Of a stretch of 58,357 nucleotides of DNA, positions 33,453 to 41,847 are shown piece after piece. The first letter of the stretch is position 1. Every line of letters begins with the position of its first letter. The notes beneath the pieces are model-generated. The model ran no database searches. It was not told where the DNA came from and saw nothing but the letters and a program-made list of their open reading frames with translations. Position numbers and translations under genes: made by a program. Source of the DNA: Cupriavidus lacunae (GTDB taxonomy: Bacteria > Pseudomonadota > Gammaproteobacteria > Burkholderiales > Burkholderiaceae); contig NZ_QKWJ01000045.1 of assembly GCF_003353055.1 (NCBI RefSeq), positions 399 through 58,755 of the forward strand, in the 5' to 3' direction.

Positions 33453-34883
33453 ATGGTGGATTCGGCTTATCCGCAGTTCTTTCGTCCGCTGACGTTGAAG
33501 AGGCGCCGGCTGATCGCTGCCTGCATCCGCGCATTCTATGCGCGGCTTTATGGTTCCCATGCCGACTACCGTTCCATCCTCGGGCGCGAGGACTTGCGTG
33601 ACTTGTTTGTTCAGACCATGCAGTCTGCTACGCTGCCGGCCGACCCTGCCGGGGAAGATGGCGAAGATGGATTCACCGCCGGTGACCTTGCCGACGACCA
33701 GAAGCTGGCAAGCGCCATCGTGCGCCTCCTCGTCGCGGACGGCTGGCTCGAAACCGCGGAGGATCGCGTCCGACTGGTTACAGCTTATCGCTTTACCCGC
33801 GCCGGCAAGATCTTCGCTCAGGCGTTGACGCTGGCCGACCGCCCACGGGAACGGACCCGTCAGCGCAACATGCGCTCCTGCAAGAATGCACTGAGCGCCT
33901 TCATCGAGCGCCGCGACGTGGAAGACCTGCTCGACGCCTACGAGTATGCTGATCGGGTCATTGCCGACCTCTCCGAGGACATCGAACTCTTCTACGACCT
34001 GGCCCGCAAGATATTGCTCGATGCGCATGTGCAGGGCAATTGGGATGGGTTCATTGAGTTCGTAGAGCGACGTTTTCGTGATGAGTTCTCGCCCCGGCTG
34101 GTCTATGACAATGCCGAGCGCCACCGGCTGGACATCGGGGCGCTGATTGAACGTCTTAACGAGTTGAGCGCGGCCGAGATGCAGGCCATTGACGATGACC
34201 TGGCCAACCACGCGGCGTGGGCCGCACAGTCCGCGCCGGACGGGGCTATCTTGAGATGGATGCTTGATCGGATCGACGAGATGGTGACCGCGGCCTGCCG
34301 GACGAAGCAGCCGGAATTGTTCCGGGCCATGGAAAGCTATGTCCGCCGCCATGTGGTCTTGTTGTCGCAGAGCCTGTTCATGGGGGCATCGGGCGGCGGG
34401 GCGGCATTGTCCACCTTGATCCGCCGCCTGGGGGAGATGCCAGAGCGGGAGCAGGGCGCGTGGCTGGAGCGGCAGGGGGCCGCGCTCGCACCGGTAAGCG
34501 TGGCGTTGTATGATCCCGCCGCGGTGCAGCCGAGAAAGGCCGGCGAGCGTAATCGGGCACAGGCCGTGAGCATTGTTCCGGAGATCACGCGGGAAGAGCG
34601 TTTACGTCAGTTCGTACGGCAAGCGGAGGAGCGGGCCTTCTCTCTGTCGCATCACGATGTCGTGGATTACCTGCTCGGTTCCATGCGTGGCACGGGTGCG
34701 CTGCGCCTGTCCGAGTTGCCGGTCGACGATGCCATCCAGGCGTTGTCGTTGTTGCGGGCCGTCGAGGCGGCACGGGACCATGAGGGACTGGACGTGGAGC
34801 GGCTAGACGCCGAGCCGCTGGACAATGCCATCATGTCGGGCACCAACTATGCAATCAGGAGGCGACACATCGGCCATGGATGA
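33453..34883 (+). CDS. jetA: Wadjet JetA (kleisin-like subunit)
   Basis: A 476-residue protein and first gene of a four-gene block with stop/start overlaps throughout. Wadjet is an SMC-type complex that extrudes plasmid DNA loops and cuts small circles; JetA is its kleisin, linking the JetC ATPase heads. The N-terminus (MVDSAYPQFFRPLTLKRRRL) begins a winged-helix region; the long helical middle includes RRDVEDLLDAYEYADRVIAD; the C-terminal winged helix carries FSLSHHDVVDYLLGSMRGTG. Assignment rests on order, size and partner genes as well as sequence. The exact Wadjet type (I, II or III) needs profile searches. The start codon overlaps no other gene. Confidence 0.85.
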   Translation: MVDSAYPQFFRPLTLKRRRLIAACIRAFYARLYGSHADYRSILGREDLRDLFVQTMQSATLPADPAGEDGEDGFTAGDLADDQKLASAIVRLLVADGWLETAEDRVRLVTAYRFTRAGKIFAQALTLADRPRERTRQRNMRSCKNALSAFIERRDVEDLLDAYEYADRVIADLSEDIELFYDLARKILLDAHVQGNWDGFIEFVERRFRDEFSPRLVYDNAERHRLDIGALIERLNELSAAEMQAIDDDLANHAAWAAQSAPDGAILRWMLDRIDEMVTAACRTKQPELFRAMESYVRRHVVLLSQSLFMGASGGGAALSTLIRRLGEMPEREQGAWLERQGAALAPVSVALYDPAAVQPRKAGERNRAQAVSIVPEITREERLRQFVRQAEERAFSLSHHDVVDYLLGSMRGTGALRLSELPVDDAIQALSLLRAVEAARDHEGLDVERLDAEPLDNAIMSGTNYAIRRRHIGHG

Positions 34884-35562
34884 AATTACGATTGGCCAAC
34901 TGGTGGAAGCGGAACTCAAGGCCGGGGGCGTTAGGCCGGAGGCGTTCCGGCAGATTATCGGCCGCCTGTTCGGGCTGTCCATCCTGCACCGGGAGGACAG
35001 CTCCATCGAGCGTCAGCTCTACGACGACGCCGTGCGTATCGAGGGCCTGCTCAATGCGTACTTCGACGTGGGCGGGTTCCGGCTGCTGCACGAGCGGCAT
35101 CAGAGTTATTTTCGGCTTTACCCGCCGGGGGCGCGCGTGCCTGGACTGCCCGCCGAGGACGATGCTATCGCGGTGGACGCCGTGCGGGCGAAGCTCTCCG
35201 CCGATTTCGTGGCATGCTGCCTGGTGCTGCGCTTGCTGTACAACGAAAGCCTGCGGCAAGGCTCGATCAACGAGCGCAACGAGGCGCTCGTCACCGTCGA
35301 ATACCTGAATGCCACGCTGACTGCGCAGGCGCGCCGCTCACTGCCGGCCAAGACTGCGCGGGAGAAGCTCTTCGCCGACCTGAAGCGTGCCCGCCTGATC
35401 GACTACCGGGCGGATTCCGAGGTGGAAGATGCTGACGCTCTGATCGCCATTCGTGGAACGATCCTGCAGTTCGTGGCGGATTCCGCCATCGATGCCCTGC
35501 TGATCGAAACACGGACACCCGTGTCGGTCGTCACGTCGCCGGAGTCTGACGATGAAGCTTGA
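34876..35562 (+). CDS. jetB: Wadjet JetB (DUF4194, KITE subunit)
   Basis: A 228-residue protein of the DUF4194 family, the kleisin-interacting winged-helix (KITE) subunit of Wadjet, comparable to MukE. Landmarks are LYDDAVRIEGLLNAYFDVGG, the strand FRLYPPGARVPG, then FVACCLVLRLLYNESLRQG and the C-terminal helices ending FVADSAIDALL. Its ATG overlaps the jetA stop by eight bases (ATGGATGA), and its own stop overlaps the jetC start by 11 bases, so the subunits are translated in linked fashion. Confidence 0.9.
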   Translation: MDEITIGQLVEAELKAGGVRPEAFRQIIGRLFGLSILHREDSSIERQLYDDAVRIEGLLNAYFDVGGFRLLHERHQSYFRLYPPGARVPGLPAEDDAIAVDAVRAKLSADFVACCLVLRLLYNESLRQGSINERNEALVTVEYLNATLTAQARRSLPAKTAREKLFADLKRARLIDYRADSEVEDADALIAIRGTILQFVADSAIDALLIETRTPVSVVTSPESDDEA

Positions 35563-38500
35563 GAAGCTCATCCTGGTCAACTGGGGTTTCGTGGTGTCCC
35601 GGGAATACCCCTTTGGTCACACCACCTTGCTGTCGGGTTCGACCGGCGTTGGGAAGTCCTCTTTCCAGGACGCGATCCAGCTGGTCATGACCGGAGGCAA
35701 GCAGCACATTAACGTTTTCAACTCCGCGCAGGACGAGAGCGGCGCCTCGCGCGCGGGCGGCAAAGTGAGGCGAACGCTGGCGTCCTATGCGGTAGGCATG
35801 CGCGACAATCTCTGCGTCCGGCCGTATGGGTCGCACACCTATGTCGTCGCAGTCTTCGCGCCCGATGACGGGGAGTCCGCCGAACCATTCACCGCCGTGG
35901 TGGCAGTGGAAGCCGCCGTGTCCGGTACGCGCGAGCAAGGTCGAAGCGTCGACGTGGCGCGCAAGCTCTACTTTGTGCTACCGGGCAGCCGCGCAATGGA
36001 GGCGGATTTCATCGAGTCGCGCAAGGGCAATTCGATTACGGCGGTGAAGGTCGAGGATATCTACCATCGGCTGCGCCAGCGCTATCCGCGCGTCCTGCCG
36101 TTCGAGAACAGCATCGAAGACTATCTGTGCAAGCTCTATGCCGAGTTTCGCGGTGGCGGCAAGACACTGGTCGGGCCGCGTGAGGCCGAAGCGGCGGCAC
36201 GGGCCTTCGTCCAGTCCATTGCCCGCAAGACCGTCGGCTCGGTGGACGAGCTGATCCGGGAGCAAGTACTAGCCGAGCCTGATTTCTCCGATCAGATCGG
36301 GCATATCGCTTCGCTCATGCAAAACGTGCAGCGTCTGCGCAAGATCGCCACCGAATTACTGGCATGCCGGGAGCGGCTGGGCGTGCTGAAGGCACACGCG
36401 GATGCGTTCCTTGCTGCGTTCGAGGAGGCCATGGAGGCCGAACTGGGCGAAGCGCTGCGCCGGCGGCAGGATGTCGAGGAGGAAATCCAAAGACTGGAGG
36501 CCTGCCGGCACCGCGCCTTGGCCGATGTCGAAAAGCAGCAGGCGCTTGCCGACCGGCATGCACAGGCGCTAAAGCGCGCCACGGAGTTGCACGGCACGGC
36601 CAAGGCGCGGCTCATTGGCAATCCGGTGGCGCAGGAGCGTGAGCGGCTCAGCCGCGAGATGGCCGCGGCCACTGAAACTCGATCCCGAATCGCGCTGGAC
36701 GTCCTTGGCGCCCTGACGGGCTTGCAAGGCGTGCTGGACGAACTGGCTGCCCTGGCTAGACAGCCAGCAGCTCCAGCCTGCGCCTATGCAGCCCATGTGG
36801 AGCGTCTGGTCGTCCAGGCCGTGGCGATCGATGCCGCCGAGGGCCGGGCTGCCGCGCGTGAGCTGGCGGCGATGCTGACAGGCGCGCAGATCGACCCGGC
36901 GAGCCTGCGGCGCGACCGGTTTGCCAGGCTGGATGCCGCTCTGGCCCCTATTGCGCAGCAGCTGCACGGCGCGGAAGGCCTGTATGGGGCAGTAGTACAG
37001 GAGCAGACGCGAGAGTCGGATCGCGCTGCCGCCCTGCAAGGGGAAATCGATGACCTGAAGCGGCGCCGGCAAGGGCTGGAAGATGGCCACTTTGACTTGC
37101 CGGCGCATGTGGAGGTCGCGGTCCGATATCTCGAAGCTCAGATGCCGGGAGCCCGTCCCAGGGTGCTTTGCAACCTCGTCCAGCCGCGGGAGGGCTCACG
37201 CTGGCAGAACGCCATCGAAGGGCTTTTGGGCGGCAACCGCTTCGTGATCCTGGTGGACGCGCAGTACGAGGGGAGCGCCATCCGGGCGCTGCGGCATGAG
37301 ATGCCGGCGACTAGGCAAGGGCGAGAGGCTTCTGTGGTGCAGGGCGAACTGGCCAAGCGGCGGGCGGAAAATCAGGCGCTGTCGCCCGATGCCGTGCTGC
37401 AGGAACTGGTGATTGCCGATGAAACCGCGCGCGCTTATCTGATTGCAAGCTACGGGCGTTATGTCAAGGTGGCGGATGCGCAGGCGCTGCGGGGCGCGCC
37501 ACAGGCACTGACCGTGGACGGCATGGCCAGCGGTGGGTTCAAGATGTTTTCGTCATGGGTGGAGGACGGCGAACTTGCCTTCGGTGCCGAGGCACGGCGC
37601 AAGCGTGTGGTGAGGCTTGGCCGGGAGATCGACGAAAAGACGCGGGAAAGGGACGCACATCGCGCAAGCGCCGCGGGGTTGGCTGCATGGGGCGCCCGTC
37701 TGCTCGGCCTGAAGCTCGTTCCTGTCGCGCCAATGCTGGACAAGCTGGGTGAGACGCAGCGTGAATTGAGCAGTCTCGCGGCGCAGCTCGCCAGCCTGGA
37801 TGACTCCGATCTTATCGTGCTGGAGCGCCGCGTGGCGCGTGCAGCGCAGCTATTGGACGGCCACCACCGCTTATCCAATACCGCATCGCGCTTAGCGGGC
37901 GAAGCGGAGGGGCAGGCGCGTGGCTTCGAAGCGAACATCGCTGACGCGGAGGCTAAGCTTGCTGGGTGCCAGGACGGCGTGAGACAGGTCAACGCCCGCG
38001 TGGCTGAACTGATCCGGCTCAATCCACACTTCGATCCGGTCCGGCTGGACCAGCGCGCCCGGGATGCGGCCAGGGAGCAGACCTCCGCGTCCTTCGATGG
38101 ACGGCGGCGCCAGCAGGCCGGCCTCTACCGCCAGGAGCGCGAGGCATTCGAGCGGAAGCTGGAGGCACACAACCTCTTGTCTTCCTCGTTCGATGAGCGG
38201 GTCGATTTTCAGCCTTGCCAGTCGACCCAGGAGGAGTACGAGTGGCAAGCCTATGGCGGCGTACCCGCCGCCCGGCGGCAGATCTCGGCCATGCTCGAAC
38301 GGCTCGACCAAGTGCGCATTCTCAATAACACCAGCGAGCTGCGCGGCGCCGAGAAGAGCTTCAACAATACCTTCAGTACGCATTTCGCGCTGGCCGTACG
38401 CACCGCGGTGGAACAGGGCATCGATCCGCTCAAGCGGCTTAATGAGAAGCTCAAGCGCTTGGCATTCGGCGAAGACCGTTTCGAGATCGAATATGGGCAG

Positions 38501-39223
38501 ATGGTCAAGGAGTACAAGAAGTACTTCGACCTGTTCCAGGATCTGAACCGGCTGGCCGAGACGCAAACGCCGGTGGATCTGTTCTCCGCGGCCGAAGGCG
38601 TGCTGTCCGCCGACAGCGTCGTGGCGCTGGACGACATCAAGCTGCTATTGCTCGACACCAACCGCGACCACGCGTTACGGCGACTGAAGGACATAGCGGA
38701 TTACCGCAACTATCGGCAGTATGACATCCGCAAGTATTCGGAAGATGGACGCGAGGCGTCCTTGGCGAGAATGGCGACGTTCTCGGGAGGCGAGCTGATG
38801 ACGCCGGCCTATCTCGTACGGGCCGCAGTGCTGGCCCAGGCGTTTCGCCAGTTCGAGAAGACGCCGAGCCTGAAACTCATGATGATCGACGAGGCCTTCG
38901 ACAAGATGGATGAGGGCCGCACCGCTGCCGTGATGCGCTATCTCAATGAGAACCTTGGCCTGCAATTGGTGGTTGCCATGCCGTCCCGCGCGTCCGGCCC
39001 CCTGCTCGAGTTGTTCAGTTTCGAGCATCGTTTTTCCCTGATGAAGGTGGAGGGTCTGGCAGGGGAACTTGATAAAATTACAGAGGTGGACAGCTCCCTG
39101 TTGAAGGCCGACCGGCTGCATGCCCTATGGACTGAACGCCGGGAGGCGGTGCGGCGTGAAGCGGCATTGCAGTTCGACTTGCAGGAGGCACGTAAGCAGT
39201 TGGTCTCGGACATGGGGACATGA
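35552..39223 (+). CDS. jetC: Wadjet JetC (SMC-like ATPase)
   Basis: A 1223-residue SMC/MukB-like motor that drives DNA loop extrusion. Walker A is at about residue 30 (GSTGVGKSSFQDAI). Two long coiled-coil arms flank a hinge near the middle (around PGARPRVLCNLVQP and NRFVILVDAQYEGSAI). The C-terminal head has the ABC signature MATFSGGELMTPAYL and Walker B LKLMMIDEAFDKMDEGR. All parts needed for a working head are intact. The start ATG at 35552 overlaps the jetB stop and the stop overlaps the jetD start (ATGA). Confidence 0.93.
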   Translation: MKLEKLILVNWGFVVSREYPFGHTTLLSGSTGVGKSSFQDAIQLVMTGGKQHINVFNSAQDESGASRAGGKVRRTLASYAVGMRDNLCVRPYGSHTYVVAVFAPDDGESAEPFTAVVAVEAAVSGTREQGRSVDVARKLYFVLPGSRAMEADFIESRKGNSITAVKVEDIYHRLRQRYPRVLPFENSIEDYLCKLYAEFRGGGKTLVGPREAEAAARAFVQSIARKTVGSVDELIREQVLAEPDFSDQIGHIASLMQNVQRLRKIATELLACRERLGVLKAHADAFLAAFEEAMEAELGEALRRRQDVEEEIQRLEACRHRALADVEKQQALADRHAQALKRATELHGTAKARLIGNPVAQERERLSREMAAATETRSRIALDVLGALTGLQGVLDELAALARQPAAPACAYAAHVERLVVQAVAIDAAEGRAAARELAAMLTGAQIDPASLRRDRFARLDAALAPIAQQLHGAEGLYGAVVQEQTRESDRAAALQGEIDDLKRRRQGLEDGHFDLPAHVEVAVRYLEAQMPGARPRVLCNLVQPREGSRWQNAIEGLLGGNRFVILVDAQYEGSAIRALRHEMPATRQGREASVVQGELAKRRAENQALSPDAVLQELVIADETARAYLIASYGRYVKVADAQALRGAPQALTVDGMASGGFKMFSSWVEDGELAFGAEARRKRVVRLGREIDEKTRERDAHRASAAGLAAWGARLLGLKLVPVAPMLDKLGETQRELSSLAAQLASLDDSDLIVLERRVARAAQLLDGHHRLSNTASRLAGEAEGQARGFEANIADAEAKLAGCQDGVRQVNARVAELIRLNPHFDPVRLDQRARDAAREQTSASFDGRRRQQAGLYRQEREAFERKLEAHNLLSSSFDERVDFQPCQSTQEEYEWQAYGGVPAARRQISAMLERLDQVRILNNTSELRGAEKSFNNTFSTHFALAVRTAVEQGIDPLKRLNEKLKRLAFGEDRFEIEYGQMVKEYKKYFDLFQDLNRLAETQTPVDLFSAAEGVLSADSVVALDDIKLLLLDTNRDHALRRLKDIADYRNYRQYDIRKYSEDGREASLARMATFSGGELMTPAYLVRAAVLAQAFRQFEKTPSLKLMMIDEAFDKMDEGRTAAVMRYLNENLGLQLVVAMPSRASGPLLELFSFEHRFSLMKVEGLAGELDKITEVDSSLLKADRLHALWTERREAVRREAALQFDLQEARKQLVSDMGT

Positions 39224-40383
39224 GCGCCGACGGCATTCCGGGGCGCCGGCCGGCCGCCCTCACCGCGTTGCTGAATGCGCTGGTGGACCGCATCGAGGCG
39301 AAGCCGTTTGCCGAGAGGCGCCGCGATATCAGCTTCCCGTTGAGTGCCGGGACGTGGCCAGAGTTTTTCGCGATCGCCCTCCACGGCGAACGTATGTTCG
39401 TGTGGCGCGCCCTCGAAGCGCTGCAGACGCAGCCCGGGTTGGCGCTGGTGCTAGACCAGCGTCGCGGCCAGCGGGATCTTGATATCTGGGAGCGCTCACC
39501 GAAGCTCGTCATTGCCGCGCAAGCGGAAGCGTTTCTTCGCGATGAGACGGGGCGCCAGCCCAGTGCCTTGGTCGCCTGGATGGCTCAGTGGCGGCAGGCT
39601 GTGCCGGCGCGCTTCAGCAACGCGGCGCTGTGCGAGCGGCTGCTGTCCCGTCCGATCCTCATCCTGCCACGTTCACCGGAGCAGGTACTGGAGCGTCTCG
39701 CGGGCATCCCGGCGCTTGCGGGCGAAAACCTCATGCTCCATGAGGTGGCAAGCCGGCAGTTCTGGGGCTTGTCTAAAATTCTCAACGGCCAGCAGGAAGC
39801 CATTGCCCTGTTGCTGGACACGGATGTCTGCCCGTTTCCGGACAAGCCGGTGCAACTGCTGGTAGCCGCCCGTACAGCCGATTCTGCCGCCCCGATTCTG
39901 TTTGTGGAAAACGCCGCAACGTTCGAAGCGATGGCGGCGGGGAGGCTGAGCGCCGCCGAAGGTTTTGTCCTGATATACGCATCAGGATACAAGGCGAGTG
40001 CGAGGCGCCTGCGCCAGCCGGTTGGCAGCTCGGTTTATTTTGCTCCGGGCGTGTTTGAGCGGAATGCGGCATTGGGGCTTAGCGTTCTTGCATGGCTACA
40101 TGGCACCGACGTCACGCGCCCTGTTCATTTCTGGGGCGACTTGGATTTTTCCGGGATGGATATTCTCAAGGAGTTGCGCGTGGTATTCCCAGGCGCGCAA
40201 GCGTGGAAGGCTGGCTATGAGGCGCTGCTTGCACGCCTTCTCGCGGAGGAGTCCCACGCGCCGGATGAAGCGAGGAAGTCGGGCCAGACCGATCCGGGCC
40301 TTACCGGCTGCCCTTATGCGGATGAAGTGCTGCTGCCAGCACTACGTAGGCTGGGCCGATTTGTCGACCAGGAAAGCCTGTAG
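39220..40383 (+). CDS. jetD: Wadjet JetD (Toprim nuclease)
   Basis: A 387-residue protein with a DUF3322-like N-terminal arm (DISFPLSAGTWPEFFAIALH) and a C-terminal Toprim domain (DUF2220), the topoisomerase-VI-like nuclease that cuts plasmid DNA once the SMC motor stalls on a small circle. The Toprim metal residues are visible: Glu in LFVENAATFE and the Asp-x-Asp of FWGDLDFSGMD. The ATG overlaps the jetC stop by four bases. With JetABC complete, the system should be active against incoming plasmids. Confidence 0.9.
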   Translation: MSADGIPGRRPAALTALLNALVDRIEAKPFAERRRDISFPLSAGTWPEFFAIALHGERMFVWRALEALQTQPGLALVLDQRRGQRDLDIWERSPKLVIAAQAEAFLRDETGRQPSALVAWMAQWRQAVPARFSNAALCERLLSRPILILPRSPEQVLERLAGIPALAGENLMLHEVASRQFWGLSKILNGQQEAIALLLDTDVCPFPDKPVQLLVAARTADSAAPILFVENAATFEAMAAGRLSAAEGFVLIYASGYKASARRLRQPVGSSVYFAPGVFERNAALGLSVLAWLHGTDVTRPVHFWGDLDFSGMDILKELRVVFPGAQAWKAGYEALLARLLAEESHAPDEARKSGQTDPGLTGCPYADEVLLPALRRLGRFVDQESL

Positions 40384-40751
40384 CATCTCGACTGTGAATA
40401 GGGAGCCCCGCGCCAGACAAATACGCGAAAATCTGCCCGGTTGAGTGCATGCCTTTTAAGACAAGGCTTCGTATTGAGCACCGCATTTCCATGCTCTGGC
40501 ACACTGCGCGTCGCACAAAAACTTGTCCATTCGCTTGCAATCGAGTCAAGGCAAAGATACTTCCGGCCCGATTCATTCTGGATTGTTACTGCGCTATGGG
40601 CTGTTCGTGCTTTCGCTGCAAAATGATACGCCGGCGCGCGAAATCCACTTTGATATCAACAATTTGTACACAACGACTTTTCCACGAAAAGCCCTTTGCA
40701 CGAGTAGGTTTTCTTGCTGAAACCGTGTCAATCCGCAACGAAAGTACGACC
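40384..40751. other. Gap without a recognisable gene
   Basis: About 370 bases between jetD and the H-NS-like remnant. Short open frames exist but none shows a recognisable domain or ribosome-binding site. Confidence 0.4.
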
Positions 40752-40867
40752 ACCCCTGCTACCGCAACGCCGAGGGGCTGAGCTGGGACGGGCCGGGCGA
40801 GATGCCGTCGTGACTAAATCGGGCGGTCAATGCGGGGCAGTCGGTGGAGTTTTACCGGGTGGGATAG
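40752..40867 (+). pseudogene. C-terminal scrap of the short H-NS-like gene (copy E)
   Basis: Only the DNA-binding end remains: CYRNAEGLSWDGPGEMPS, a TGA, then LNRAVNAGQSVEFYRVG-like sequence to a TAG at 40865-40867. The next 45 bases also resemble the 3' flank of the intact gene at 5555-5600 (shared CCAACGGC and TGACGAGG). It marks the right-hand edge of the Wadjet segment and abuts a truncated GlxA-type regulator. Confidence 0.7.
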
Positions 40868-41815
40868 TCTCGCAGACTATTCCGGTCCTCTGTCCAACGG
40901 CGACGTGACGAGGCTGCCCCTTCGCGACGGCCATGGCCGCCTGCAGCAGGTGGATTGGGCGCTCGCGGACGCGGGGCGTTGCGATGCGGTGCTGATTCCC
41001 GGCATCGTGCCGGGCGAAGACAGCCTGCCTCCTTGCTCGCAGGGATGCGCGAGGCTGGCGCATGGCTGCGGGACCAGCACGCGCATGGCGCGCTGATCGG
41101 CGGCTCGTGCGCGGGTGTATTTGTATTGGGCGAAGCAGGCTTGCTGAACGACCGGCGCTGCACCACGACATGGTGGTTGCATGAGGAACTGAAGCACCGT
41201 TTTCCCGGGGCGGATGTCGTATGGGGCTCGGCCTTGCTGGAAGATGACCGGGTGATCAGCGCTGGAGGCCGCCCGTTGTCCTGGATCGACCTGGCGCTAC
41301 ATATGATCAGCAGGCTTGCGGGGCCGCAAGCCGCCCGCATTGCAGCGGACTTCGCCGTCGTCGACAACACACCGCTCCAGCAATCCTTGTATGCCCCCAA
41401 GGGCTAGTGAACTCGCGCGACCCGTTCCTGCTGAAGGCCGAACAGGCCGTGCGCGGCATGCCGGGAGGAATCACGAACAGGCAGCCTCGCCGCGACCCTG
41501 GCAACCAGCGAGCGGACGCTGCACCGCCGCCTGACGGCGCTCGTCGACGAGTCGCCGAAAGCGTTCATCACGCGCATCCGGCTGGAGACGGCATGCGTGT
41601 TGCTCGAAGGCAGGGCCACCAGCATCAAGCGCGTTGCCCTGCGGAGTGGCTACGAGGACGAAAGCAGCTTTCGGCGTGCCTTTTTCCAGTTCGAGGGCAT
41701 GAGCCCGAGCTCCTATCGCAACTGGGCAAAACAGCGCCTGGACGCAGTGGCGCCGTCGAGGCCCATGCCAGCGCACGAAGGGATGCCTGACCGTCCAGTC
41801 CTGCGACAGTCCTGA
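40868..41815 (+). pseudogene. GlxA-family (DJ-1/PfpI plus AraC) regulator, broken
   Basis: Pieces of one regulator are spread over three frames. A DJ-1/PfpI-like domain (CDAVLIPGIVPGEDS, then in a shifted frame HAHGALIGGSCAGVFVLGEA and TTWWLHEELKHRFPGADVVW) ends in tandem stops at 41405-41410. The linker DPFLLKAEQAVRGM follows, and after another shift the AraC DNA-binding domain LAATLATSERTLHRRL with VALRSGYEDESSFRRAFFQF. The true start is missing, cut off by copy E. At least two frameshifts and the stops make it non-functional. Confidence 0.75.
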
Positions 41816-41847
41816 ACGGCCGGTTTTCCCAAACTGCGCAGTCACCC

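Noticed and set aside
35552..39223. jetC as chromosomal MukB or SMC
   Set aside because: The neighbours are jetA, jetB and the Toprim nuclease jetD with stop/start overlaps, which defines Wadjet rather than a condensin.
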